Of a DNA stretch of 64,000 nt, positions 1-9,139 are shown piece after piece. This stretch comes from Trypanosoma brucei gambiense DAL972 (Eukaryota; Euglenozoa; Kinetoplastea; Trypanosomatida; Trypanosomatidae): NCBI RefSeq assembly GCF_000210295.1, contig NC_026742.1:620001-684000 (forward strand), given 5' to 3'. Each line of letters begins with the position of its first letter. Position 1 is the stretch's first letter. Below the pieces are notes generated by a model. The model ran no database searches. It had not been told where the DNA came from and was given only the letters and a program-made list of their open reading frames with translations. The translations under genes were made by a program, and so were the position numbers.

Positions 1-2
1 CT

Positions 3-1583
3 CCGTACTTCCGGTTCCCTCCAGAGCCCAACGGATTTCTTCACATTGGACACGCTAAAAGCATGAACCTGAACTTTGGCTGCGCCGTTTCTCATAAAGG
101 AAAGTGCTATTTGCGTTACGACGACACGAACCCGGAGACGGAGGAGCAGCTTTACATTGATTCCATCCACGAAATGGTAAGGTGGATGGGATGGGAGCCA
201 GATTGGATTACATACTCTTCAGACTACTTCCAGCAACTTTATGAATTCGCCATTCAGCTCATTAAGGATGGCAAGGCGTACGTGGATCACAGCACCGCTG
301 ATGAAATGAAGAGGCAGCGTGAAAATCGGGAAGAGAGCCCGTGGCGTAACCGACCGGTGGAAGAGAGTTTACGACTGTTTGAGCACATGCGTCAGGGGCG
401 CTATGCGGAGGGCGAAGCGACACTCCGCGTAAAGATTGATATGAAGAGCGACAACCCAAATATGAGGGACTTTGTTGCCTACCGTGTAAAGTATAATGAG
501 CACCCACACGCCAAGGACAAGTGGTGCATATATCCCAGCTACGATTACACGCATTGTTTAATTGACAGTTTGGAGAACATTGACTACAGCTTGTGCACCC
601 TCGAGTTTGAGACCCGACGTGAGAGTTACTTTTGGTTGCTCGAGCAGCTGAACCTTTGGCGACCTCACGTTTGGGAGTTCAGCCGCCTCAACGTCACCGG
701 CTCGTTGCTTTCCAAACGCAAGATTAACGTATTGGTGAAGAAAGGTATTGTACGTGGTTTTGATGACCCAAGGTTGCTGACCCTTGCAGGGTTGCGTCGG
801 AGGGGTTACACGCCAAGAGCTATCAACCGTTTCTGTGATCTTGTTGGTATAACTCGTTCAATGAATGTGATACAAATTACCATGCTCGAGCATACCCTTC
901 GTGAAGATCTCGACGACTCAACGGAGCGGCGCCTGATGATTATAGACCCCATCAAGGTCGTGATTGACAACTGGGACGGTGAGATGGAGGCGGAGTGCCC
1001 CAACCATCCACGCAAACCCGAGCTCGGATCGCGTAAGGTAATGTTTAAGAAAACTTTCTACATTGACCGTAGCGACTTCCGTGTGGAGGATAACGACAGC
1101 AAATTCTATGGGCTGGCGCCTGGACGTCGTGCTGTCGGCTTAAAGTACTCTGGCAACATCATGTGCACCCACTTTGAGTTCGATGAAGCTGGTCGGCCAT
1201 CGCTTATTCATGTCGAAGTCGACTTCGAGCGTACGACGAAACCGAAGACGAACATCAGTTGGGTTAGTGAGGCAGGAGCGGTTCCGGTGGAGTTCCGTCT
1301 TTACGACTACCTTCTGAGGGATGACCGTGCAGCTGTCGACTCTGACTTCCTAAAGTACATTAACGAAGATAGCGAGAAAGTTGTCCACGGTTACGCCGAG
1401 GCAGCGATAAGAGAAGCGAAGGTATTTGAATCTGTGCAAGCGGAGCGCTTCGGGTACTTTGTGGTGGATCCCGAAACCCGACCAGATCGCCTTGTAATGA
1501 ATAGAGTGCTGACACTTAAAGAGGACAAGGAGAAAACGGCCATTAGCCGCGGGAACACGGGGGTGAAGGGAAAGAAACAGTAA
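3..1583 (+). CDS. GlnRS: Glutaminyl-tRNA synthetase (5' end outside window)
   Basis: Class I aminoacyl-tRNA synthetase that charges tRNA-Gln in the cytosol; in trypanosomatids it is also expected to supply the mitochondrion. The frame is open from base 3, so the N-terminus lies upstream. The first visible residues contain PPEPNGFLHIGHAKS, the class I HIGH box (bases 42-53), so the ATG at 63 is internal and not the start. The KMSKS-type loop appears as LLSKRK near base 710. The segment with CTLEFETRRESYFWLLEQL is the Gln-specific form of the catalytic core; GluRS differs here. The part after base 1000 is the beta-barrel anticodon-binding region, ending with a short basic tail. What is seen matches eukaryotic GlnRS closely, so the assignment is firm. 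Only the N-terminal domain is missing, through window truncation. Confidence 0.95.
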   Translation, partial: PYFRFPPEPNGFLHIGHAKSMNLNFGCAVSHKGKCYLRYDDTNPETEEQLYIDSIHEMVRWMGWEPDWITYSSDYFQQLYEFAIQLIKDGKAYVDHSTADEMKRQRENREESPWRNRPVEESLRLFEHMRQGRYAEGEATLRVKIDMKSDNPNMRDFVAYRVKYNEHPHAKDKWCIYPSYDYTHCLIDSLENIDYSLCTLEFETRRESYFWLLEQLNLWRPHVWEFSRLNVTGSLLSKRKINVLVKKGIVRGFDDPRLLTLAGLRRRGYTPRAINRFCDLVGITRSMNVIQITMLEHTLREDLDDSTERRLMIIDPIKVVIDNWDGEMEAECPNHPRKPELGSRKVMFKKTFYIDRSDFRVEDNDSKFYGLAPGRRAVGLKYSGNIMCTHFEFDEAGRPSLIHVEVDFERTTKPKTNISWVSEAGAVPVEFRLYDYLLRDDRAAVDSDFLKYINEDSEKVVHGYAEAAIREAKVFESVQAERFGYFVVDPETRPDRLVMNRVLTLKEDKEKTAISRGNTGVKGKKQ

Positions 1584-1740
1584 GGAAGGGTAATCTGCGC
1601 AGAAGTGTCTTGTGTTCCATGCGCTTATTTATTACGAAAAACGCGAAGGGAGAAGCTTTAGCACGTCTCAAACTTTCTTTGAGGGGGATTAATGATAGTG
1701 CGGTTGCGTGACCGGCTGTTTGTTATGTCACACTTGCCCC

Positions 1741-1798
1741 ACCACCATTCTCTTTTACCGTTTTTCTTCTTATTCTTTCTGCTCTATTTGGGGGGGAG
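1741..1798 (+). promoter_or_regulatory. Predicted trans-splice acceptor of the small gene at 1882
   Basis: A T/C-rich run is followed by a G run and the first AG at 1797-1798. No ATG lies between this AG and 1882, which supports 1882 as the start codon. Further AGs at 1807 and 1823 are alternatives. Confidence 0.5.
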
Positions 1799-1881
1799 GG
1801 GGTTCGAGTAAATTTTCAACAACAGAGGCATTGAACTCACGCGCGCTCTGCGTGTACATTGATAGCACCTTAAGTTTGGTT

Positions 1882-2211
1882 ATGGGCGGCACCGGAGGGG
1901 GTAGCGGCCGCGCCGCCTCCCCGCGTGGGGAGTGTCGGAAGGATTATGTACAGTTGCTTCGGACGGCTCTTGGGGGCAATAAACCCGTAAGCGGATCCAC
2001 AATAGCGCGACTTGTTAATCAGTACAACCCACAATATGATGTACCTTGTGGCCGGCAGGATATTGAAAACAGTCGCTACTTAAATGAGGAACTTTGCGAG
2101 TTGCTTCTGGACGATCGCCGTGCCAGCGCAAAGTATCATTTGCAAACTGACAAGAGTCTAAAAACGTTCTTGCAGCTCGTGAGCGAAAACAAGCACATTA
2201 TGCGAACTTAG
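1882..2211 (+). CDS. Small conserved-looking hypothetical protein (109 aa)
   Basis: I do not recognise this protein. The frame is open further upstream, but only from a GTG. The first ATG after a good polypyrimidine tract is at 1882, giving 109 residues. The N-terminus is Gly-rich (MGGTGGGSGR), followed by a compact part with alternating polar and hydrophobic residues, including QLLRTALGG and YLNEELCELLLDD. That pattern suggests a small helical domain. No signal peptide, membrane segment or known motif is visible. The second residue is Gly, but position 6 is not Ser/Thr, so N-myristoylation is not well supported. It sits 298 bases after GlnRS and is probably a separate monocistronic mRNA. Confidence 0.6.
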   Translation: MGGTGGGSGRAASPRGECRKDYVQLLRTALGGNKPVSGSTIARLVNQYNPQYDVPCGRQDIENSRYLNEELCELLLDDRRASAKYHLQTDKSLKTFLQLVSENKHIMRT

Positions 2212-3539
2212 CTTCTTGCGAGTGTGCGCATTTGCTCGTGCTTCCTCGTCCCTCTCTTTTTTCCTCTTTTGATTTTCCCTTCCTCAAGCTTTTCCCGTTT
2301 TCTGTTGCCTGTCCGTATGGAGATGCACAAAGTGTAGCGCTCATTTGTTGGCACTACCTTATTTTCCCTTTCTTCTTTCCCCTTACTTGCTTGTTTTCTC
2401 TTGGGGGTTCTCCTTTTTCGATATGTCCTCGTGTTGCATGTTTTTTTTTTCTTTGCGATATGAGATTTCCATGTTCGAGTCTGTTGGTTTCGCCGGCCTT
2501 TCCAACATTTTTATTGTGATTTTTTTTCCCTCGCAAAACTTTTCTCCCCAGTTTTCTTTCTTTTTCTCTTTTTCTTTCCTCGAATGTATTTTAATGCTAA
2601 GGTCGTGTGTGTACCCTGCGCGCCCTTCTTCCTTTCCTTTTCACTTACCCCTATTTGATGATTTTGGATTTTTCTTTCCAATGATTCAGATCTAAAATGA
2701 GCGTTTGCAACTCTCCTTTTCTCTCTGCTTTTTGTGAGCTGTGTCAGTTCCTTTCTTTTTTTGTTTTCTTTGGGGTGGGAGGACGGTGAGATGTGTGTGA
2801 ATGATGCGAAAGAAAAAAGGGGTATAGGCTAAACTAAACCAAGTACTGGAAACGGAAAGGAAAAAAACAAAAAAAAGGAGGGAGGGCTTGGGAGTAATGA
2901 AGACAAGAAGAGTCGAGAGAAAAACGGAGTATATGATTAAGAGATATGAACTGGGGAGCACACAAGTGAAGAAAAAAAACATCTGTGGCGCCTGGAGGCA
3001 GGAAAAGGCCATTAAGAGTTAGGAAGGAAAAAGAGAGATCGAAATGAGGACAGCAGCAAGAGGGGAAGAATTGTTAACAAACTCGACTACATTTGGCAGA
3101 GTAAACGAATCACGTGTAGATGGAAAACGTCGTTGGTGTGCATATGAACTGTTACACCATTCGCTACGGGAAAATTTAGCGAAGGGTCTTTTGTCCCGTA
3201 CCCCCACTCTCTTGCATATTTCCACACTGTAACTAAATGTACCCATTTTATTGAATTTCCGTAGGTGTGGGCATCCATGTTATTTTACTTTATCCGCTGT
3301 TCAATACGTGTTGGATTCCCGCAATGCATGTTGCCCGTCTTCCCGCTTCACTATTATCACTCTCTTGACGTCTATTTCCCACATTCTCTCTTATACAATG
3401 TTGTCTTTACCTTTTCTTTTTGCTTATTCCCCAGGTGCCTACACCGTATCAAGTGGGGGAGGTCGTTTCGGAAGACCGTGAAGAAGGGAGGTGCGGGTAA
3501 CAAGAAATTCTCAAGAACCGAAGACAGAAAGCTGGCAAA
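2212..3539 (+). other. Intergenic region between the small gene and MSH3
   Basis: No convincing gene. Bases 2230-2690 are strongly T/C-rich on the + strand. Bases 2800-3060 are purine-rich. Bases 3340-3432 are again pyrimidine-rich and lead into the MSH3 splice acceptor. Open frames here consist of Phe/Ser/Pro or Lys/Glu runs and follow base composition. Confidence 0.6.
3391..3434 (+). promoter_or_regulatory. Predicted trans-splice acceptor of MSH3
   Basis: A dense T/C tract ends in CCCCAG (AG at 3433-3434). The 105 bases between it and the ATG at 3540 contain no other ATG, so this site and the chosen start support each other. Confidence 0.65.
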
Positions 3540-6353
3540 ATGAGCAAACGCCGCCGTGGTGACGATGAAAGCGATATTTTCCGAAAGGCCATCGAGCTGC
3601 TGTGTCACCGCCGGGCCACAACTGAAGAACTGTCAGTTGCAACTAAGCTCACGCCTTTGGAAAGGCAGGTGGTGTGCCTCAAGGAGTCCCTTCCGCCCGA
3701 TGTTATTCTGATGGTAGCGTGTGGTTACCGTGTGAAGTTTTACGGTCGTGACAGTCGCGTCGTCAGCCGCCGTTTTGGGATAATGTGCATTCAAGCAACT
3801 CCATTCGAGTATAGCAGTGTTCCTTACACAGGGGTCAATATTTATGTGCGCCGCCTGGTAGCGATGGGTTATCGTGTTGCTTTTGCGGATCAAGAGAGCG
3901 CTTCTATTCGGTCGACCAGTGGTAACTCGAAGGGGTTGTTTTCCCGGGAGATTGGGCGAGTGTACAGCCGAGGAACGATGTTGCCTGATGAGGTGGTTGT
4001 CACCGCTGGAACCCCTCAAGAAGGAAGCGCTACCGGTCAGGGGGATGAAGGGGCACCGGAGGGAGGAGATCCCGTTGGTGTGGAGGAACTTCTCCCCTTG
4101 AAGGAGGGATCTTCGGAATTGTTTATTTGCTTCTTGTGGCCCTCAACTGGGTCGGCGGGTGTGAGCCTGGTCGAAGTGACGCTTCTCAGTTTCGTCACGT
4201 ACTCTCTTTCTCGTCATCACCTGTCTTCAGGGGGAGAGCTTTTGGACATACTGAATCGCTACAATATTGTTGAGGTGGTTCTGTTTTATGATGAAGACGG
4301 AGCGCGGGAGCTCGACCGGCATCAGAACGCAGCAGCTACCGACGGCACTTTGCCTCCTTTTCGCTTGTGCGGTTTACCGGAGGCGTTTTACACACCCTTA
4401 AACACAATTCTATCGCTTCATCATGGACCGACGGTTAACGGTGAAGAGGATAATAATTCTGTAACTGTCTGCACCTCGCCATTCATCGGTTCTATCGATG
4501 ACTCAATTGCAGAGTATTTAAAGCCTAGTCGATTTGATACGACCTTCAGGAAAATGTGCTCTAAATCTCCGCCGTTACTTGCGCGGAGCACGGCCGGTGG
4601 GGTGGCTGAGTTGGTAGTGGAGATGCCCGGCACCACGATGAGCGCGTTGGATATATTTCACAGCAGCATTGGGCTAAAAGGTTCTCTGCTGACTCTATTG
4701 GACCACAGCCTTACGGTGCCTGGTCTGCGGCGGTTGCGTTCGTGGCTGGCGGCCCCGCTCTGCGACTTACGGGCCATTAATTCTCGGCGTGAGGCGGTGG
4801 CGTTTTTACTTCGCGGCGAAGGGGGTGACTCAGTGGTGGGCCTGCTGCGAGAGTTTGCCAAGTTTGGTGACCTCGAGGCAACACTGGGGAAGCTGCGGGC
4901 GCAGCGGTGCACTGTAACCGATTATCTTCGTTTGTTGCGTGCGGTGAAAGTGACGCATAATCTCGCTCTTGATATTTTATCACTTTGTGGCGAAGGCATG
5001 TGCGATCAGATTCGTGATGCTCTTGTTGCCGTCACGTCTGAGAATGTCGAGTTGTTCCTTCAATCGTGTAAGTGTGAGTTAAACTTGGATGCGGGTTCCC
5101 CTCAGGAGTACTACGCAGCACTTGGTTCCCCCCTACCCGACCTTTTGCAGACTCATGCTAAGGAGCGCGACGAAGTGCTACGTGCGTTGGACGTGGAGCT
5201 GGAATGCATTCGAAAGACACTCAAGTTACCTGCGTTGGAGTACCGTACAATCGCTGGCACCACATTCATTGTGGACGTGCCCAACGTAAGGGCCAATGAT
5301 GCACCGAAAGAGTGGATTGTGCTGACAAGAACAAAGACTCATGTGCGATTTCACACTCCAAGAATTGTCAATCTTACCGTGGAGCTCTGCTCCGCCAAGG
5401 AACGCCTTGCCATTGCAGCAAATGAGGCATGGTTAGCGAAGCAAGCCGAGTTGGAAGGTTCTGTCGACACGATGGAGATATTTAAGAGTGTCATTAACTC
5501 TGTTGCTGTGCTTGACGCACTTCACTGTCTTGCTGTCGCATCTTCGGCCCCTGGATACACTGCTCCATCCATCTCAGACGATGAGCAGTCGATTGTGATC
5601 CGCGACGGACGCCACCCGATGCTTGAGTCGCTCATGCGTGGGGGCTACGTGGGGTGTGACGTTTCCCTTGTCAAGCACGGCGCGTGGATTCTCACAGGGC
5701 CCAACATGGGAGGTAAATCAGCTCTGATGCGTATGGTAGGTACGTTTGTGGTATTGGCACAACTGGGTTGCTACGTGCCTGCCAAGTCTGCGCAACTGCC
5801 CTTGTTTGGGGCTGTATACTGTCGAATGGGGTCAAGCGATTCTCTGCTGGAGGGAAGTTCCACCTTTTTGAAGGAGATGGAGGAAACAAGTCGGATCCTC
5901 CGCTCTGAGATTGTGTCCTCTTCGCTTGTACTACTGGATGAACTCGGCAGGGGAACGAGCAGTTATGATGGTATTGCTATTGCCGCTGCGACACTGGAGT
6001 ATCTGCTTCGGAAGGGTGCAACAACATTCTTCGTGACGCACTATTCGCAACTCTGTGAGCCCTATGTCAATTCCAGCAACAACGGACTGGTGTCATGCTA
6101 TTATATGGGATTTCATGAGGAAAAGATTGTGTCTGGAGAGGGCGAGGGCGAGGGGGAGGTAAAAATTGTATTTACTTACAAACCAACACTTGGGGTCACG
6201 CCTTCTAGCTTTGGTGCGCGCGTGGCCCGCATGGCTGGGTTGCCCTCTGCAGTTGTAACTGAAGCGCAGCTGATCAGCGAGGAGGCGGAACGCACTCACG
6301 ACTGGTGCTTGTCTCTTCTTGAATTGCGGCGCTTCGTCAAAAACAATTCTTAG
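3540..6353 (+). CDS. MSH3: DNA mismatch repair protein MSH3 (MutS homologue)
   Basis: A MutS-family protein of 937 aa, which in eukaryotes pairs with MSH2 (MutS-beta) to recognise insertion/deletion loops. The N-terminal mismatch-binding domain starts near residue 37 with LTPLERQVVCLKE and VACGYRVKFYG. That is the MSH3-type version; the Phe-x-Glu wedge of MSH6/MutS is absent. The lever and clamp helices follow. The C-terminal ATPase has Walker A GPNMGGKS (residues 720-727), Walker B and signature region LVLLDELGRGTSS near 797-810, and the His loop FVTHYS near 831. An acidic Gly-Glu repeat (GEGEGEGE) interrupts the region after the ATPase near residue 867; it is probably a surface loop. It is shorter than yeast or human MSH3, mainly through a very short N-terminal tail without an obvious PCNA-binding box. 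MSH4/5/6 are less likely on the N-terminal signature. Confidence 0.88.
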   Translation: MSKRRRGDDESDIFRKAIELLCHRRATTEELSVATKLTPLERQVVCLKESLPPDVILMVACGYRVKFYGRDSRVVSRRFGIMCIQATPFEYSSVPYTGVNIYVRRLVAMGYRVAFADQESASIRSTSGNSKGLFSREIGRVYSRGTMLPDEVVVTAGTPQEGSATGQGDEGAPEGGDPVGVEELLPLKEGSSELFICFLWPSTGSAGVSLVEVTLLSFVTYSLSRHHLSSGGELLDILNRYNIVEVVLFYDEDGARELDRHQNAAATDGTLPPFRLCGLPEAFYTPLNTILSLHHGPTVNGEEDNNSVTVCTSPFIGSIDDSIAEYLKPSRFDTTFRKMCSKSPPLLARSTAGGVAELVVEMPGTTMSALDIFHSSIGLKGSLLTLLDHSLTVPGLRRLRSWLAAPLCDLRAINSRREAVAFLLRGEGGDSVVGLLREFAKFGDLEATLGKLRAQRCTVTDYLRLLRAVKVTHNLALDILSLCGEGMCDQIRDALVAVTSENVELFLQSCKCELNLDAGSPQEYYAALGSPLPDLLQTHAKERDEVLRALDVELECIRKTLKLPALEYRTIAGTTFIVDVPNVRANDAPKEWIVLTRTKTHVRFHTPRIVNLTVELCSAKERLAIAANEAWLAKQAELEGSVDTMEIFKSVINSVAVLDALHCLAVASSAPGYTAPSISDDEQSIVIRDGRHPMLESLMRGGYVGCDVSLVKHGAWILTGPNMGGKSALMRMVGTFVVLAQLGCYVPAKSAQLPLFGAVYCRMGSSDSLLEGSSTFLKEMEETSRILRSEIVSSSLVLLDELGRGTSSYDGIAIAAATLEYLLRKGATTFFVTHYSQLCEPYVNSSNNGLVSCYYMGFHEEKIVSGEGEGEGEVKIVFTYKPTLGVTPSSFGARVARMAGLPSAVVTEAQLISEEAERTHDWCLSLLELRRFVKNNS

Positions 6354-6760
6354 ACGATAAACATAGAGAAGTCGAGTCGAATGTGTGACCATACGTACAT
6401 CCATAAAGTTTTGTTAATTTTTTCACTCCGCTTTCCTTCTGTTGTTTTCCTCCTGTAGTTTTTTCCTGCTTGATTTTCTTTGGAAGTGTGCGGGGTGTAA
6501 TGTTATTCTCGAATCTACAGTATCTAGCAGTATGCCGCTGCTGTTTCCTTTGTTTTATTTATTTGTTTTGGCTTGACACTGCTCGCTCTGGTGCAGTACG
6601 TTCCGTGACTGGTAAGTGCGTTTTGCTCGGCACCTTTACTGAATATATTCTACCAACGGCCTCTTCCATGTATTCCCCTCTCGTAGTAGTGTGTGTGTGT
6701 GTGTGGAAGGGTCTTAGGGCTGTAGAAGAGAGAGCGAGGGAAAGTAGGAAGTAATTTTCG
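6354..6760 (+). other. Intergenic region upstream of the RING E3 gene
   Basis: Two pyrimidine tracts are followed by AG, at 6457-6458 and 6685-6686. The second leaves a 5' UTR with no upstream ATG and contains a (TG)n run at 6689-6705; using the first would leave upstream ATGs. No gene seen. Confidence 0.5.
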
Positions 6761-8227
6761 ATGCTTTCCCTATATGCGTACATTTTCCTAAGTTTGGTGG
6801 TGACTATAGGCTTCGTCGTCGACTATGCCACCGTTTACACTGATTTCTTTTCGTTAGTTGTTGCGCTGACAGACTCCCCCATATTCCGCCTCTTGTGCGT
6901 GAACAGCTTCATAGCGTTATCATGGGTCCTTTGGCTTGTTGCCCGCTTCACCTTCTTTGGCACGTTGAGCCGCACCGAAAGCGACGCGGTGCGGAGTGTT
7001 ACGCCTGTGTATGCTATGGAATTTATTGTTTGCCCCCTTTACTTCGGTATCTCCACATTGAGTTCCGCAGGTGTGGTTTCACTTGTTACTGTGGTTGTTG
7101 CGGTTCTCCATCGACTTGCACAGGAGCGCGTATCAACACTTCAAGTGATGGAGGATCGGGTGTTACGTACACCTATGCTTGTCCGGCTGCTGATTTTCCT
7201 GTACCTTTTCTCCATGATCGACCTCTATGTTGTGTTTGATATGATTGGGAATACGGCAGAGAGCTATGGAGATCAACTGTCTATGCAGTATTGCATAGCC
7301 TTATTGTATGTACAGTTCCTTATATCCATTCTCAAGTCGTTTACGCAACTCTTCTTCACCGTGGCCACCAAGGAGTCGACGTACAACAGCCTGGCCTTCT
7401 ATATGGAGATGTTTTTTTCCCTCTCCAACAATGTGGTGTTCTTCATTTCATTTCTGTACATTTGTACTTCATCGTACGTTCCCTTTCCGCTTATGCGCAT
7501 GTTTTTACAAAACATGATAATGTGCGGGAAGAACGTTCGCCTCGTCGCGCGATACAGGAAACTTACGGCTCTTTTGAGAGAAATACCAAACGCCACCGAA
7601 GAGATTTTGTCCCGTGACCCGCACTGTGCTATATGTTACGATGATATGTCGGCTGATCAAACATGCAAGCAACTCCCATGTGGGCACTGTTATCATGAGG
7701 CGTGCTTGCTCCACTGGTTTGAAAAAATGTCAACGTGCCCCTACTGCAGAAGCGACATCGCTCAGCGAACCAGTGCTATGGCGGCGTATGCGAAAAGGGT
7801 TCGGGTTCCGGCGGATGCCACCACTACACCATCGGAGCAGACGGGATCTGATGCGTCAGCAACTCCGTCCCCCGAGGACGATACGACAAGCATGCCAATG
7901 CCTAGCGAGGAGGAAATGCGGAGGTCATATGAGCGGTACCTAGCAGAAATGGCTTCGCGGCAGCAGGCGCAGGGGGCCGCCATCTCAGCTGAAGCCGATG
8001 CTTCGCGCTTGGGGGAGGAGGTTTCTGCAGCATCAACCGATCGCTTGTCAGTGGTTGAGGAGATAAACAAAAGTCTCACTCAGAGTAACGCTGTCAGGTC
8101 AGTGGATGTCCCAGCAGTGAGTACGAAGGAGGCGCAACGTCTAGCAGCTTACGAGGAACACGCTGCGGCTGTAAGGGCCGCGCAAGAGAAACTACAGCAA
8201 CGTCTGAAATCCATTGATGCCTCCTAG
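6761..8227 (+). CDS. Multi-pass RING-H2 E3 ubiquitin ligase, Hrd1/synoviolin-like
   Basis: A 488-aa membrane protein. Residues 1-245 hold about six hydrophobic segments (for example near 3-35, 40-67, 85-115, 140-165, 170-200 and 215-240). A cytosolic RING-H2 finger follows. It starts at Cys289/Cys292 (HCAICYDD), contains LPCGHCYHEACLLHWF and ends with CPYCRSDI. This order, and the LPCGH...CL..WF...CP.CR pattern, are those of Hrd1/synoviolin and gp78, the E3 ligases of ER-associated degradation. The C-terminal 150 residues are low-complexity, rich in Ala, Ser, Thr and Glu, with a Gln/Ala-rich helix at the end. I see no CUE domain, which favours Hrd1 over gp78. The ER location is inferred from family. 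The ATG at 6761 is the first in frame and lies just before a hydrophobic segment. Confidence 0.82.
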   Translation: MLSLYAYIFLSLVVTIGFVVDYATVYTDFFSLVVALTDSPIFRLLCVNSFIALSWVLWLVARFTFFGTLSRTESDAVRSVTPVYAMEFIVCPLYFGISTLSSAGVVSLVTVVVAVLHRLAQERVSTLQVMEDRVLRTPMLVRLLIFLYLFSMIDLYVVFDMIGNTAESYGDQLSMQYCIALLYVQFLISILKSFTQLFFTVATKESTYNSLAFYMEMFFSLSNNVVFFISFLYICTSSYVPFPLMRMFLQNMIMCGKNVRLVARYRKLTALLREIPNATEEILSRDPHCAICYDDMSADQTCKQLPCGHCYHEACLLHWFEKMSTCPYCRSDIAQRTSAMAAYAKRVRVPADATTTPSEQTGSDASATPSPEDDTTSMPMPSEEEMRRSYERYLAEMASRQQAQGAAISAEADASRLGEEVSAASTDRLSVVEEINKSLTQSNAVRSVDVPAVSTKEAQRLAAYEEHAAAVRAAQEKLQQRLKSIDAS

Positions 8228-9139
8228 GAGTTAGTAACACGAACCTGGTGAAACGTTCTGAGAGTGTTCGCGGTTACAATTGTAATCTTTTTTGCCTTAC
8301 TGGATATACACGCACCTGCAATTGCGCGTATATGTGTCCTTTCCTTTAGTTACTGTCGGGTTCTTTTTGTTCTCCGTGCTACGGTTTTTTTTTCCTTTGG
8401 GGCGTGTGGGGAGAGGGTGGCGCCAATTTAACAGCATTTGGTGCACGACAGAGAGGGGAAAGGAGAGGAGGCGTGAAGAGGAGCAAGAGCAAGCAGTTCA
8501 CATGAAGCGTTGCTTGGAATGAGTGGACGAGAGTGCGTGGATGTGGGGTGAGAACAGACAGTTGAGTGCTTTAATCGCTCATTTGTTGCACTGTAGGGCG
8601 TTTGCTTCGGGGTCCTTATCAGCAAGCGAATATTCTCCCTCCTTTCATTGCAACAATGTGTCATATCATCCGGAGCGTGAAGGGTAGACACTGCGGTGGC
8701 AGTTCACCCGCCTTCGTATTCCCCCCCCCCGCTCATTTACTTACTGTGTTACCCTCACACTCGCTGATGCCTCTGTTGTACCTTTCTTATTGGATTGCTC
8801 TCATTCTTTCCTGTTTGTATACGTTCTTCCTGCATTGCTAAAGAGACTTCTTTCTGTTTCAAAGGGAGAGGGATCGCGGGTGGAGTGCTGAGGTACGGTC
8901 TATCGGAAGGAGAAGGAACTGGGACGACGTGACCTGGATCTGTTGGAAACCTCAGCAGTTGGTTTTTGATCCCTCTGGGACGTGAACAAATAAATATAAA
9001 TCTGAGCTGTGGAACAAAGGCATTTGTGAGGAAAATAAAACGGGAGGGAGTGACATACATATCATCACATTTCCCACATCCAGTTTTTAACTTCGCGCCA
9101 CCTGTTGAGGGGAAGTGCAGTTAGCAGTTGAAGAGCAGA
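8228..9139 (+). other. Intergenic region between the RING E3 and the 9140 gene
   Basis: No gene seen. It contains a C run (about 8720-8731), a long pyrimidine-rich tract at 8745-8835, and then 275 bases without any ATG leading to 9140. That is what a long 5' UTR would look like. Confidence 0.55.
8780..8864 (+). promoter_or_regulatory. Predicted trans-splice acceptor of the 9140 gene
   Basis: A T/C-rich tract is followed by AGs at 8842-8843 and 8863-8864. No ATG occurs between 8864 and the start codon at 9140. Confidence 0.45.

Noticed and set aside
1801..1811. A tRNA B-box-like GGTTCGAGTA
   Set aside because: No A box or cloverleaf around it, and the conserved C is missing.
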